Source: Pseudomonas sp. Irchel 3A7 (GTDB lineage: Bacteria; Pseudomonadota; Gammaproteobacteria; Pseudomonadales; Pseudomonadaceae). Taken from it: DNA of 64,000 nt. Below the pieces are notes generated by a model. The model searched no databases. It saw nothing but the letters and a program-made list of their open reading frames with translations, and was not told the DNA's origin. The DNA lies in contig NZ_FYED01000001.1 of the NCBI RefSeq assembly GCF_900187565.1, forward strand, positions 62,001 through 126,000, in the 5' to 3' direction. This document shows, in pieces, positions 20,122 through 28,718 of this stretch. Made by a program: the position numbers and the translations under genes. Within the stretch, counting starts at the first letter, position 1, and each line of letters begins with the position of its first letter.

Positions 20122-21333
20122 ATGTCGCCCTGGCTGACAGTAGTGGGAATCGGTGAAGACGGCTTCAAGGGCCTGGGCAAAAACGCCCGGCACGCTTTGT
20201 TGAACGCTTCGCGGATTATTGGTGCGCAACGGCAACTGGATTTGTTGCCGTCCTGCATCCGTGGTGAACGGCAATTGTGGCCCAGTCCTTTCTCCCTTGA
20301 ACCGGTATTGGCGCGGCGTGGCGAACCTGTCTGTGTCCTCGGCAGTGGCGATCCGATGTTCTTCGGGGTGGGCGCCAGTCTCGCCCGACAACTGTCCGAC
20401 GATGAAATGCTGATTCTGCCGGCCCCCTCTTCCTGCTCGCTCGCCGCCGCCCGAATGGGTTGGCCCTTGCAGGAGGTGGTCACCCTTTCTGTGGTGGCCC
20501 GCCCTATCGCCGCGCTCAACGCCCAGTTGTTCAGCGGCGTACGCTTGTTGGTGCTGAGCAACGACGGCGGCAGCCCCGCCGCCATTGCCGCGTTGTTGCG
20601 TGAGCGTGGTTTCGGCCCGAGCCGCATCACCGTACTGGAACATCTGGGCGGAGAAGCCGAGCGGCGTGTCGATGGCATCGCCAGCGACTGGGCCGATTGC
20701 GCCATTGCCGACTTGAACCTGATCGCCATCGACTGCATCGCTGAACCGAATACGCCACGCCTGTCACGCCTGGCCGGTCTGCCGGATTCGGCGTTCAAGC
20801 ATGACGGCCAACTGACCAAGCGCGACGTACGCGCGATCACCCTCGCGCGCCTGGCCCCGGTGCCTGGCGAGCTGTTGTGGGACGTCGGCGCCGGCAGCGG
20901 CTCGATCGGCATCGAATGGATGCGCGCCCACCCGAGTTGCCGGGCGCTGGCCATCGAGGCCGATGACGGGCGACAACAGTTGATCGAGTACAACCGCGAT
21001 GCCCTCGGCGTTCCCGGCCTGCAACTGATTCGCGGCCGCGCGCCGCAAGCCCTCGACGGACTCGAACGGCCGGACGCCATTTTCATCGGCGGTGGCGTCA
21101 CCCGTGAAGGCGTACTGGACAGCTGCTGGGCTGCCCTCAAACCCGGTGGCCGGCTGATCGCCAACGCGGTCACCCTGCAAAGTGAAGTGACACTGATGGC
21201 ATGGCGTGAACAGCACGGTGGAGAGCTGACGCGCATCCATATCGCCCAGGCGCAACCGCTGGGTGACTTCGATACCTGGCGCCAGGCATTGCCGATTACC
21301 TTGCTGGATCTGACGAAACCTTTCGATGCGTGA
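20122..21333 (+). CDS. cobL: Precorrin-6Y C5,15-methyltransferase (decarboxylating)
   Basis: 403 residues in two domains. The N-terminal half is a tetrapyrrole methylase ([29 protein letters not shown]). The C-terminal half is a CbiT-like class I methyltransferase with the SAM loop [17 protein letters not shown]. It methylates C5 and C15 and removes the acetate side-chain carboxyl. It is transcribed away from cobG and overlaps cbiD by 8 bases. Confidence 0.95.
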   Translation: MSPWLTVVGIGEDGFKGLGKNARHALLNASRIIGAQRQLDLLPSCIRGERQLWPSPFSLEPVLARRGEPVCVLGSGDPMFFGVGASLARQLSDDEMLILPAPSSCSLAAARMGWPLQEVVTLSVVARPIAALNAQLFSGVRLLVLSNDGGSPAAIAALLRERGFGPSRITVLEHLGGEAERRVDGIASDWADCAIADLNLIAIDCIAEPNTPRLSRLAGLPDSAFKHDGQLTKRDVRAITLARLAPVPGELLWDVGAGSGSIGIEWMRAHPSCRALAIEADDGRQQLIEYNRDALGVPGLQLIRGRAPQALDGLERPDAIFIGGGVTREGVLDSCWAALKPGGRLIANAVTLQSEVTLMAWREQHGGELTRIHIAQAQPLGDFDTWRQALPITLLDLTKPFDA

Positions 21334-22423
21334 CGAAACCGCCGAACAACCCGCGCCACTGCGTAGTGGCCTGACCACGGGCAGTTGCGCCACGGCAACC
21401 AGCCTCGCGGCGGCTCGCCTGTTGCTCGCGGGCACGGCAGCAGACGCGGTGGAAGTCATATTGCCCAAAGGCAAACAGGTGCAGATGCGCCTGGAGTTCT
21501 GTCGACTGACGGGCGACAGTGCCGAGGCCGGCACGATCAAGGATGCCGGCGACGACCCCGACGTCACCCACGGCGCGCTGCTCTATAGCCAGGTGCGACT
21601 GCGCACCGAGCCGGGTATCGGTTTCAATGCCGGTCGCGGGGTCGGCACCGTGACCCGCCCCGGGCTGGTGTTGGGCGTCGGCGAACCGGCGATCAACCCG
21701 GTGCCGCGCAAAATGATCACCGATCACCTGACCCGGCTCGCCGACGAGCTGGGCTATGGCGGCGGTTTCGATGTCACGGTCAATGTCGAAAACGGTGAGG
21801 CCCTGGCACTCAAAACCATGAACCCGCGCCTGGGGATTCTCGGCGGCCTGTCGATCCTCGGCACCAGCGGCATTGTCCGGCCGTTCTCCTGTGCGGCCTA
21901 CATTGCCTCGATCCACCAGGGCATCGATGTGGCGAAAACCAACGGTTACCTGCACATCGCCGCCTGCACCGGCAACGCCAGCGAAGACACCATGCGCCGG
22001 GTCTACAACCTGCCGGAAATCGCCTTGATTGAAATGGGCGATTTCGTCGGCGCGGTACTCAAACATCTGCGCAAGGTGCCGGTGGATAAACTCAGTCTTT
22101 GTGGCGGCTTCGGCAAGATCAGCAAACTCGCCGCCGGGCACATGGACTTGCACAGTCGACACTCGAGCATCGACCTGCCGCAACTGGCCGATTGGGCCGC
22201 GGCAGTCGGCGCCGATACGGCGTTGCAGCAAGGCATCCGCGAGGCCAACACCAGTCAACAAGCCCTGGCCATGGCCAGCGCCGCCGGCATCGCCCTCGGT
22301 GACGCGGTGTGCCAGCACGCTTTGGACTTTGCCCGCAGTGTGGTGCCTTCGCAGGTTCAGGTCGAAGTGTTTGCCATCGATCGCCAGGGCGGGATCGTGG
22401 GCCATGCCGGAGCATTCCAATGA
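21326..22423 (+). CDS. cbiD: Cobalt-precorrin-5B C1-methyltransferase
   Basis: 365 residues. It has the CbiD start [20 protein letters not shown] and the [28 protein letters not shown] and [20 protein letters not shown] blocks. It methylates C1 with loss of the C20 acyl fragment. CbiD belongs to the anaerobic pathway but here sits among aerobic-route genes (cobG), in place of the CobF found in other aerobic producers. It overlaps cobL upstream and cobK downstream (ATGA). Confidence 0.95.
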   Translation: MRDETAEQPAPLRSGLTTGSCATATSLAAARLLLAGTAADAVEVILPKGKQVQMRLEFCRLTGDSAEAGTIKDAGDDPDVTHGALLYSQVRLRTEPGIGFNAGRGVGTVTRPGLVLGVGEPAINPVPRKMITDHLTRLADELGYGGGFDVTVNVENGEALALKTMNPRLGILGGLSILGTSGIVRPFSCAAYIASIHQGIDVAKTNGYLHIAACTGNASEDTMRRVYNLPEIALIEMGDFVGAVLKHLRKVPVDKLSLCGGFGKISKLAAGHMDLHSRHSSIDLPQLADWAAAVGADTALQQGIREANTSQQALAMASAAGIALGDAVCQHALDFARSVVPSQVQVEVFAIDRQGGIVGHAGAFQ

Positions 22424-23145
22424 AACGCATTCTGTTGCTGGGCGGTGTGACCGAGGCCCTGGCCATCGCCCGCACCCTCGGCCCTGAACACATCTACAGC
22501 CTGGCCGGTATCGGTCGGGTGCCAACGGACCTGACCTGTCAGGTCCGCGTCGGCGGCTATGGCGGCGCCGAGGGCCTGGCGCAGTTCATCCGTGACCAAC
22601 GGATCGACCTGCTGCTGGATGCCACGCACCCCTACGCGGCCCAAATCAGCCAGAACGCCGCCAGCGCTGCGCACCTGAACGGGATTGTGTGCTGGGCGCT
22701 GCGGCGTCCGGCGTGGCAACCACAGGCCGGGGACGACTGGCGCGAGGTCAACGATTGGGCCGAACTGATCGAGGCCCTGAAGCCCTTTCGGCGGCCATTG
22801 TTCACCCTGGGCCGCGAGCCCTTGCAACATCTCGACGAAATCCCTGCACATCAATTCTGGACCTTGCGCGCATTGGACGTGTACCCGGGCAACGAACGCT
22901 GCGAAGTCATCGGCGCGCGTGGACCGTTCCTTATCGAAGATGAACGTGAGTTGTTCGAACGCCGACAGATCGACGTACTGATCAGCAAGAACAGCGGCGG
23001 TACCGCGACTGAACCGAAGCTGGAAGTGGCGCGTGAGCGTGGGGTGCCGGTGTTGGTGTTGAAGCGGCCGGTGTTGCCGGGGGTTGAGCGGGAGTTTCTG
23101 ACGCTTGGGGAAACACTTGTTGCGTTGGCGGACTTCGCTCAGTAA
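22420..23145 (+). CDS. cobK: Precorrin-6A reductase
   Basis: 241 residues from the ATG at 22420 ([18 protein letters not shown]), overlapping the cbiD stop by 4 bases. It has the nucleotide-binding GGVTEA start, the VDATHPYAxQIS-type block ([17 protein letters not shown]) and the C-terminal [16 protein letters not shown] block of CobK/CbiJ. It reduces precorrin-6A with NADPH. It is the last gene of the plus-strand cob unit; the toxin-antitoxin pair follows after 56 bases. Confidence 0.94.
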   Translation: MKRILLLGGVTEALAIARTLGPEHIYSLAGIGRVPTDLTCQVRVGGYGGAEGLAQFIRDQRIDLLLDATHPYAAQISQNAASAAHLNGIVCWALRRPAWQPQAGDDWREVNDWAELIEALKPFRRPLFTLGREPLQHLDEIPAHQFWTLRALDVYPGNERCEVIGARGPFLIEDERELFERRQIDVLISKNSGGTATEPKLEVARERGVPVLVLKRPVLPGVEREFLTLGETLVALADFAQ

Positions 23146-23171
23146 GGCAGGATCATTGGCTTGCATGAACA

Positions 23172-23187
23172 GTAACCTATTTGTTAC
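23172..23187 (+). promoter_or_regulatory. Palindromic candidate operator of the toxin-antitoxin pair
   Basis: GTAAC (23172-23176) and GTTAC (23183-23187) form an inverted repeat with a six-base spacer, 14 bases before the toxin start. Antitoxins of this family bind such sites to repress their own operon; binding here is inferred. Confidence 0.45.
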
Positions 23188-23201
23188 CTTCAGGGCCGTC
23201 T

Positions 23202-23537
23202 GTGATCACACTCGAAGAATACTTGCAGGACAATGAAACAAGCCCCTTCGGACGCTGGTTTTCCACCTTGAATGTGCAGGCCGCGCTTAAAGTATCCAAT
23301 GCGTTGATTCGACTGGAGTTCGGCAATACGTCCAACATCAAGTGGTTCGAAGGTCTGGGCGAGTACCGAATAAATTGGGGGCCCGGCTACAGAATCTATC
23401 TTGTTCAAGAGGGCAAACGCCTGATCATACTTTTCGGTGGAGGCGACAAGTCCACCCAAAAAGCCGACATCAAACAGGCCAAAATACTGATTGCCGAATT
23501 TCGAGCCCGAAAAAAAGCTGACCGCCCCCGGAGATAA
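23202..23537 (+). CDS. HigB/RelE-like toxin (addiction module killer protein)
   Basis: 111 residues from a GTG at 23202 (ITLEEYLQDNETSPFGRWF); a TTG at 23181 falls inside the palindromic operator and was rejected. The RelE/HigB-type core GEYRINWGPGYRIYL and LFGGGDKSTQKADI matches the family of small plasmid-type killer proteins that cut mRNA on the ribosome. It is followed after four bases by its probable antitoxin, with the toxin gene first, as in higBA loci. Family assignment is by motif; activity is inferred. Confidence 0.85.
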   Translation: MITLEEYLQDNETSPFGRWFSTLNVQAALKVSNALIRLEFGNTSNIKWFEGLGEYRINWGPGYRIYLVQEGKRLIILFGGGDKSTQKADIKQAKILIAEFRARKKADRPRR

Positions 23538-23541
23538 AGTC

Positions 23542-23865
23542 ATGGCGCTCACCCGAAGCTACAAACACACGATCGCCGAGCGTGCCCAGCGTGACCCTGA
23601 GTTCGCCCAGGCATTGTTGGATGAGGCTGCTACTCTGTTTCTTAACGGCGAACCTGAAATGGCCAGGATCATTTTGCGTGATCTCATCAACGCCACTGTC
23701 GGGTTCGAAGGACTGGCAAAGGAAACGGCGAAACCCAGTAAAAGTTTGCATCGAATGTTGTCTGCAAAAGGCAACCCAAGCATGGACAACCTGGCCGCGA
23801 TCTTCGCCGTAATTCGCGCTACGCTTGGGGTGAATATGCAAGTTCATGCGGTACGTGCGCACTGA
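23542..23865 (+). CDS. HigA-like antitoxin (addiction module antidote protein)
   Basis: 107 residues from the ATG at 23542 (MALTRSYKHTIAERAQ), four bases after the toxin. The C-terminal half is a helix-turn-helix (GFEGLAKETAKPSKSLHRML, then GNPSMDNLAAIFAVIRAT), typical of antidotes that also repress their operon. Gene order and spacing fit a two-gene module. It could bind the palindrome at 23172. Confidence 0.85.
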   Translation: MALTRSYKHTIAERAQRDPEFAQALLDEAATLFLNGEPEMARIILRDLINATVGFEGLAKETAKPSKSLHRMLSAKGNPSMDNLAAIFAVIRATLGVNMQVHAVRAH

Positions 23866-23933
23866 GAGCTTAAAATCCAGACAATTTTTACTGCGACACC
23901 ACACCGCACGCCGCTTTTTTACTTATCGGCATT

Positions 23934-23960
23934 GATCAGGCTAAATAGCCGCGCCTGATC
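23934..23960. promoter_or_regulatory. Inverted repeat upstream of the copper module
   Basis: GATCAGGC (23934-23941) and GCCTGATC (23953-23960) are a perfect 8-base inverted repeat with an 11-base spacer, 22 bases before the DUF2946 start at 23983. It could be an operator or a leader hairpin; the sequence alone does not decide. Confidence 0.25.
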
Positions 23961-23982
23961 GCCCACCCAATGGATCTGTCCC

Positions 23983-24381
23983 ATGTCCCGTCAACGGCTC
24001 GCAATTGCCTGGATAGCCTGCTTCGCAGTGCTGTTCAACCTGCTCGCCATGCCGATGACCGGAGCGATGGCGCAGTCGGCGAAGTCGCCCGCCGAGCAGT
24101 TGTTGTGGGGGAGTTTCTGTTCATCCAGCGGCACCAAGATGGTTGCGATATCGCTGGGCGGCATCGAGCAGAAAGCCCCGCAAAACGACGATCATTCCAA
24201 TATGCAGCATTGCTGGTGCTGTTCAGGTTCCGCGCCGTTGGTGGCACTGCCCGGACATGTACCGCAGCTGTATTTCGCGCAGTTCGACGCCAATCGAAGC
24301 CTGCCCCCCGCCTCACTCAATACACCGACGCCGCGCCAGCAATGGCCGAGCCTCAACCCCCGCGCATCCCCTCTGGTGTGA
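23983..24381 (+). CDS. DUF2946-type secreted small protein (first copy)
   Basis: 132 residues. The N-terminal signal-like helix (IAWIACFAVLFNLLAMPM) is followed by a soluble region with a His/Cys cluster (DDHSNMQHCWCCSG), fitting a periplasmic or membrane-tethered metal-binding protein of the DUF2946 type. The family is often next to PCu(A)C copper chaperones and TonB receptors, and here it is 48 bases upstream of one. The exact role is not known; copper handling is inferred from the neighbours and the His/Cys cluster. Confidence 0.78.
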   Translation: MSRQRLAIAWIACFAVLFNLLAMPMTGAMAQSAKSPAEQLLWGSFCSSSGTKMVAISLGGIEQKAPQNDDHSNMQHCWCCSGSAPLVALPGHVPQLYFAQFDANRSLPPASLNTPTPRQQWPSLNPRASPLV

Positions 24382-24429
24382 TTCTTTCTCGCAATTGACC
24401 TGCGTTTTGAATCGCTCTGGAGAACCATC

Positions 24430-24909
24430 ATGCTGAACAAACTCATCGTTGTGGCTGCGTTGTTGCTGCCTGCCTGCTTTGCCAATGCCCACGAATACAA
24501 GGTCGGGGAGCTGGACATCGCTCATCCCTGGTCGCAGGAGTTACCGCCGAACGCGCCGAACGTCGCGGCCTATTTCGTGATTCACAACGAAGGCAAATCC
24601 GCCGACCGGCTGCTCAGTGTCGACTCGCCCATTGCCGGTGAAGCGCAACTGCACGAACACGTGATGCAAAACGACCTGATGAAAATGCAGCACGTGCCCA
24701 GCGTGGAAATCCCTGCCGGTGGCGAAGTCACGTTTGCGCCAATGGCTTACCACGTGATGCTGCTGAACCTTAAAGACCGTAGCCTGCTGAGCGACGGCAA
24801 GCGCTTCCCGCTGACCCTGAACTTCGAGAAATCCGGTGACGTGACGGTCGAAGTGACGGTGCAGAAGCAGGCGCCTGAAGGCACGCAAAAGCACGCGCAC
24901 GTTCAGTAA
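24430..24909 (+). CDS. Periplasmic copper chaperone PCu(A)C
   Basis: 159 residues with a signal peptide ending near ANA-HEYKV. The copper-binding pattern H...M x10 M x~21 H x M is visible as HEHVMQNDLMKMQH and AYHVML. The C-terminus adds a His-containing tail (KHAHVQ). PCu(A)C proteins carry Cu(I) to cytochrome oxidase assembly or buffer periplasmic copper. It lies between two DUF2946 genes, all in one direction, suggesting one copper-related operon. Confidence 0.92.
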   Translation: MLNKLIVVAALLLPACFANAHEYKVGELDIAHPWSQELPPNAPNVAAYFVIHNEGKSADRLLSVDSPIAGEAQLHEHVMQNDLMKMQHVPSVEIPAGGEVTFAPMAYHVMLLNLKDRSLLSDGKRFPLTLNFEKSGDVTVEVTVQKQAPEGTQKHAHVQ

Positions 24910-24929
24910 TCGGCCGAGCGAAAACGCCC

Positions 24930-25370
24930 ATGCGCCCGTTCAGCGCCAGGTCATCCAGCCCCCGTCGTCAGTCATCGAGCCTGACACGCGGCAGCTGGGT
25001 CAGCCTGTTCGCCATGTTGATGATCTTTATCGGACCGCTGGTTTCCCAGTCGATGCCGATGGACGCGCGCGCGGCCATGAGCCTGTCGATGGACATGTCC
25101 ATGGATATGTCGGCAATGGAGCACGCCGATCACGGCGCACAACCGAACGCCGAGCACTGCCCGCCGCAAGCCGGACATCACGCCATCTGGGAAAAATGCG
25201 GCTATTGCAGCCTGTTGTTCAATTGCCCGGCGCTCACCGGTGGCGTGTCATTCACCGCGTTCGACACACCGCCCGCCAGTACTTTCACTTCCCCTTCCCC
25301 GCACCTGGGCCATGCCCGACAAACCTTTTTCCCCGGTGCCCGAACCCGCGCCCCACCTATCGTCACGTAG
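24930..25370 (+). CDS. DUF2946-type secreted protein (second copy)
   Basis: 146 residues. A basic N-terminus is followed by a hydrophobic stretch (WVSLFAMLMIFIGPLVSQSM), then a Met/His-rich segment (MSLSMDMSMDMSAMEHADH) and the typical DUF2946 Cys pair region (EKCGYCSLLFNCPAL). Met and His clusters suggest copper binding in the periplasm. It starts 20 bases after the PCu(A)C gene. The two DUF2946 copies differ in length and clusters, so they are not a recent duplication. Confidence 0.8.
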   Translation: MRPFSARSSSPRRQSSSLTRGSWVSLFAMLMIFIGPLVSQSMPMDARAAMSLSMDMSMDMSAMEHADHGAQPNAEHCPPQAGHHAIWEKCGYCSLLFNCPALTGGVSFTAFDTPPASTFTSPSPHLGHARQTFFPGARTRAPPIVT

Positions 25371-25417
25371 ACCCGCACCCCATAACTAAAAGATCCGAGC
25401 CACGCGGAGCACACGTG

Positions 25418-26797
25418 ATGAAACAGCCCAAAGTGAATTTCTACAACCTGGCATGGCGCTGGCATTTCTATGCCGGATTGTTCGTTGCGCCATTCATGGT
25501 GATGCTGGCCCTGACCGGCACCATTTACCTGTTCAAGCCGCAACTCGACTCGCTGATGTACAGCAGCCTGCTCAACGTCCCGGCCGGTCATCACAGCATC
25601 CCGGCCGACGACCTGCTGCAGCGGGTAAAAGCGGCTTATCCCCAAGGACAGGTCACGCAATACCTGCCGCCGGTGAATGCCGAGCGCAGCGCTCAATTCG
25701 TGGTCGCGAATGCCGGCCAGGAGTTGAACGTGTTCGTCGACCCTTACCACGGCGACATCCTCGGCGAGCAAGACGCCAAGAAAAACCTGCAAGCGATCGC
25801 CCGGGCGATACACGGCGAACTGATGATCGGCACCGTGGGTGATCGACTGATAGAACTGGCCGCCGGTTGGGGCGTGGTGCTGGTGGTGTCCGGGGTGTTC
25901 CTGTGGTGGCCACGCGGCCAGGCCGCCGGCATTCTGTGGCCACGCCTGAACAGTCGTGGTCGGGTGTTGTGGCGCGACCTGCACGCGGTGACCGGATTCT
26001 GGGGCGCATCCCTGCTGCTGGTCATGCTGCTCAGCGGCATGACCTGGACCGGTTTCTGGGGCAAGCAATACGCCCAGGTGTGGAACGTGTTCCCGACGGC
26101 GATGTGGGATGACGTGCCGAAGTCCGATGTCGAAGCCCGCAGCCTCAACACCGCGACTCGCCAGACGGTGCCATGGGCCATGGAAAACACGCCGATGCCG
26201 ATGTCCGGCGACCATGCCGAACACATGGCCCACGGTGGTGCGCAAGCCGGCCCGGCCGCGCCGACCATCAGCCTGCAGGACGTGCAAAACATCGCCACGC
26301 AGGGCAAGGTCGAGCCGGGGTACAGCATCACCTTGCCGACCACCGCGACCGGCGTGTTCACCATCGCGGTATTCGCCGATGACCCGCGCAACGACGCCAC
26401 CCTGCATGTCGATCAGTACAGCGGCAAGGTGCTGGCCGACGTGCGCTATGAGCAATACGGTGCCGTCGCCCGCGCCACGGAAATCGGCGTGATGCTGCAC
26501 GAAGGCAAGATGTTCGGCGTGGTCAATCAGATCGTCGTGCTGCTGATCTGCCTGATGATTCTGCTCAGCGCCGTCAGCGGCGTGGTGATCTGGTGGAAAC
26601 GTCGCCCACAAGGCAAATTCGGCGTGCCGCCGTTGCGTCACGACCTGCCGAAATGGAAAACCGCGATGGTCATCATGTTTGCCCTGGCGGTGGCGTTCCC
26701 ATTGGTGGGCGCTTCGCTGGTGGTGGTCTGGCTGCTCGACAAACTGCTGTTGTCGCGCTTCACCCGACAAACTGAAAGCGCCTCACCTTCATCATGA
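25418..26797 (+). CDS. PepSY-associated TM-helix protein (probable inner-membrane reductase or carrier)
   Basis: 459 residues from the ATG at 25418 (MKQPKVNFYNLAWRWHFYAG); longer upstream frames lie in the preceding gene and were rejected. Four membrane helices are visible: GLFVAPFMVMLALTGTIYLF, WGVVLVVSGVFLWWPRG, GASLLLVMLLSGMTWTG and the C-terminal pair. PepSY-like periplasmic domains lie between them, and a His/Met-rich loop (MPMSGDHAEHMAHGG) may bind metal. Relatives reduce ferric siderophores in the inner membrane; here the neighbours also suggest copper. The choice between them is open. Confidence 0.85.
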   Translation: MKQPKVNFYNLAWRWHFYAGLFVAPFMVMLALTGTIYLFKPQLDSLMYSSLLNVPAGHHSIPADDLLQRVKAAYPQGQVTQYLPPVNAERSAQFVVANAGQELNVFVDPYHGDILGEQDAKKNLQAIARAIHGELMIGTVGDRLIELAAGWGVVLVVSGVFLWWPRGQAAGILWPRLNSRGRVLWRDLHAVTGFWGASLLLVMLLSGMTWTGFWGKQYAQVWNVFPTAMWDDVPKSDVEARSLNTATRQTVPWAMENTPMPMSGDHAEHMAHGGAQAGPAAPTISLQDVQNIATQGKVEPGYSITLPTTATGVFTIAVFADDPRNDATLHVDQYSGKVLADVRYEQYGAVARATEIGVMLHEGKMFGVVNQIVVLLICLMILLSAVSGVVIWWKRRPQGKFGVPPLRHDLPKWKTAMVIMFALAVAFPLVGASLVVVWLLDKLLLSRFTRQTESASPSS

Positions 26798-26880
26798 ATC
26801 AGGCGAGATGCGCAGGATTGGAGGCGCTGGAAACTTCCCGCGCATTTCTGTCGTCCGGCTTTTCTCCTGACCTTCAGACC

Positions 26881-26950
26881 GCCTTCGCGAGCAGGCTCGA
26901 TCCCACATTTGATCGCATTTCAATGTGGGAGCGAGCCTGCTCGCGAAGGC
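26881..26950. repeat. REPIN-type inverted REP pair, short core
   Basis: Arms GCCTTCGCGAGCAGGCTCG (26881) and its inverse ending at 26950, in the opposite orientation to the copies at 3260 and 8855 (tails inside, 16-base core). One arm carries a GATCCC variant. It lies between the PepSY gene and the ABC ATPase gene. Confidence 0.85.
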
Positions 26951-26985
26951 GGCATCCGTTACACCGAATACTTCAGAGTAAAAGC

Positions 26986-27774
26986 ATGACCTCGCTGAAC
27001 CTCACAAACCTCACCTGGTCCCCCCTGGGCCACGGTCACTGTCATCACCAGTTCCGGTTGCGTGATGCCTCGCTTCACGTGGCCGCCGGTGAGTTCGTCG
27101 GCTTGATCGGCCCCAACGGCAGCGGCAAGACCAGCCTGCTGCGTTGTGCGTGGCGCTTCAGCAAACCGGAAAGCGGCGAGATCAGGCTCGATCACCACAA
27201 CGTCTGGCAACAGTCATCACGCTGGAGTGCGCAACGCATCGCCGTGGTATTGCAGGAGTTTCCCGATGCCTTCGGCCTGACCGTCGACGAAGTGGTCGCC
27301 ATGGGCCGCACGCCGCACAAAGGCCTGTTCGATGGCGATACCCTGGAAGATCGAAACCTCGTAACCCGAGCCTTGGAATCGGTCGGCCTCAAGGGCTTCG
27401 AAGATCATGCCTTCTCCACCCTTTCCGGCGGAGAAAAGCAGCGCGTGATTCTTGCCCGCGCCCTGGCCCAGCAGCCGCAATTGCTGATCCTCGACGAACC
27501 GACCAACCACCTCGACCCGCGTTATCAACTTGAGCTGTTGCAGTTGGTCAAGCGCCTGAAGATCGGCACCCTGGCGAGCATCCACGACCTCAATCTCGCC
27601 GCAGCCTTCTGCGATCGACTGTACGTGATCAACCACGGTCGCATCGTCGCCAGCGGCACGCCGAAAGAAGTCCTGACCACCGAATTACTGCGCAACGTAT
27701 TCGGCGTCGAAGCGCTGATCGATGAGCACCCCTTGCATGGCTACCCTCGAATTACCTGGATAACCCAACCATGA
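26986..27774 (+). CDS. ABC transporter ATP-binding protein of a metal-chelate/corrinoid-type importer
   Basis: 262 residues from the ATG at 26986 ([15 protein letters not shown]). Walker A ([12 protein letters not shown]), ABC signature (LSGGEKQRV), Walker B ([12 protein letters not shown]) and the switch His ([10 protein letters not shown]) are intact. It is followed by a periplasmic binding protein and a FecCD permease, overlapping by 4 bases each, so this is a full import system of the iron-siderophore/B12 type. The substrate is not shown by the sequence; cobalamin, cobalt or a metal chelate fits the neighbours. A His-rich GHGHCHHQF stretch near the start is unusual. Confidence 0.9.
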   Translation: MTSLNLTNLTWSPLGHGHCHHQFRLRDASLHVAAGEFVGLIGPNGSGKTSLLRCAWRFSKPESGEIRLDHHNVWQQSSRWSAQRIAVVLQEFPDAFGLTVDEVVAMGRTPHKGLFDGDTLEDRNLVTRALESVGLKGFEDHAFSTLSGGEKQRVILARALAQQPQLLILDEPTNHLDPRYQLELLQLVKRLKIGTLASIHDLNLAAAFCDRLYVINHGRIVASGTPKEVLTTELLRNVFGVEALIDEHPLHGYPRITWITQP

Positions 27775-28718
27775 CCTTGCGTCCCCTGCTGTACCTTTCC
27801 TTGCTGCTGGGCAGCGCCCAGGCGTTTGCCGAAGCCACCCACTACCCGCTGACGATTCAGAGTTGCAACCGCGCTGTGACCTTCCAGCAAGCACCCAAAC
27901 ATGCCGTCAGCCACGATATCAACATGACCCAGATGATGCTCGCCCTCGGCCTCAAACCGCAGATGGCCGGTTACAGCGGTGTGTCTGGCTGGAAGTCAGT
28001 GACGCCCGAGATGCACGGCATCCTCGACGGATTGCCTGAACTGGCGGCCAAGTATCCGTCGGTGGAAACCCTGCTCAATGCCAACGTCGATTTCTTCTTC
28101 GCCGGGTGGGATTACGGCATGCGCGTGGGCGGTGATCTCACGCCGCAAACCCTGCAACCATTGGGCATCAACGTCTACGAGCTGACCGAGTCCTGCGCCT
28201 TTGTAATGAAGCGTCCACCGGCGACGCTGGAAGACACGTACAACGACCTGCGCAACCTCGGGAAAATCTTCGACGTGCAGGATCGCGCCAATGCCGTGAT
28301 CAGTCAGATGCAGGTGCAAGTCGCCGTGATTCGCAAAAACCTGCCCGCCGACAAGCCACGGGTGTTCCTGTACGACAGCGGCGAAGACCGGGCCATGACC
28401 TCGGGTCGCCTGGGCATGCCGCAAGCGCTGATCGACGCGGCCGGCGGACGCAACGTGCTCGATGATGTCGAGGCGAGCTGGACCCGGGTCAATTGGGAGA
28501 ATGTGGTCGAGCGCAATCCGCAGGTGATCGTGATCGTCGATTACGGCGAAGTCACCGCCGATCAGAAGGTGCAGTTCTTGCTTGATAACAAGGCGCTGCA
28601 ATCGGTGGATGCCATCAAGCATCGGCGCTTCATCGTCATCCCTTACGTGCAGGCCACGCCGGGCATCGACAACGTGCTCGCGGTCGCCACGTTGGCCAAG
28701 GGTTTCCACGGCGAATGA
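27771..28718 (+). CDS. Periplasmic substrate-binding protein of FecB/BtuF type
   Basis: 315 residues with a cleavable signal (LLYLSLLLGSAQAFAEA). The two-lobe helical-linker fold is suggested by the start of the mature part (TIQSCNRAVTFQQAP), HDINMTQMMLALGL, FFFAGWDYG and VIVIVDYGEV. No lipobox Cys is visible, so it is probably free in the periplasm. It overlaps its ATPase and its permease by 4 bases. Similar proteins are sometimes labelled F420-0 transporter; that label is not supported by any local evidence. Confidence 0.87.
   Translation: MTLRPLLYLSLLLGSAQAFAEATHYPLTIQSCNRAVTFQQAPKHAVSHDINMTQMMLALGLKPQMAGYSGVSGWKSVTPEMHGILDGLPELAAKYPSVETLLNANVDFFFAGWDYGMRVGGDLTPQTLQPLGINVYELTESCAFVMKRPPATLEDTYNDLRNLGKIFDVQDRANAVISQMQVQVAVIRKNLPADKPRVFLYDSGEDRAMTSGRLGMPQALIDAAGGRNVLDDVEASWTRVNWENVVERNPQVIVIVDYGEVTADQKVQFLLDNKALQSVDAIKHRRFIVIPYVQATPGIDNVLAVATLAKGFHGE

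Noticed and set aside
22309..23145. Longer cobK starting about 37 codons earlier
   Set aside because: The extra residues read cbiD out of frame; the ATG at 22420 overlaps the cbiD stop and gives the normal CobK start.
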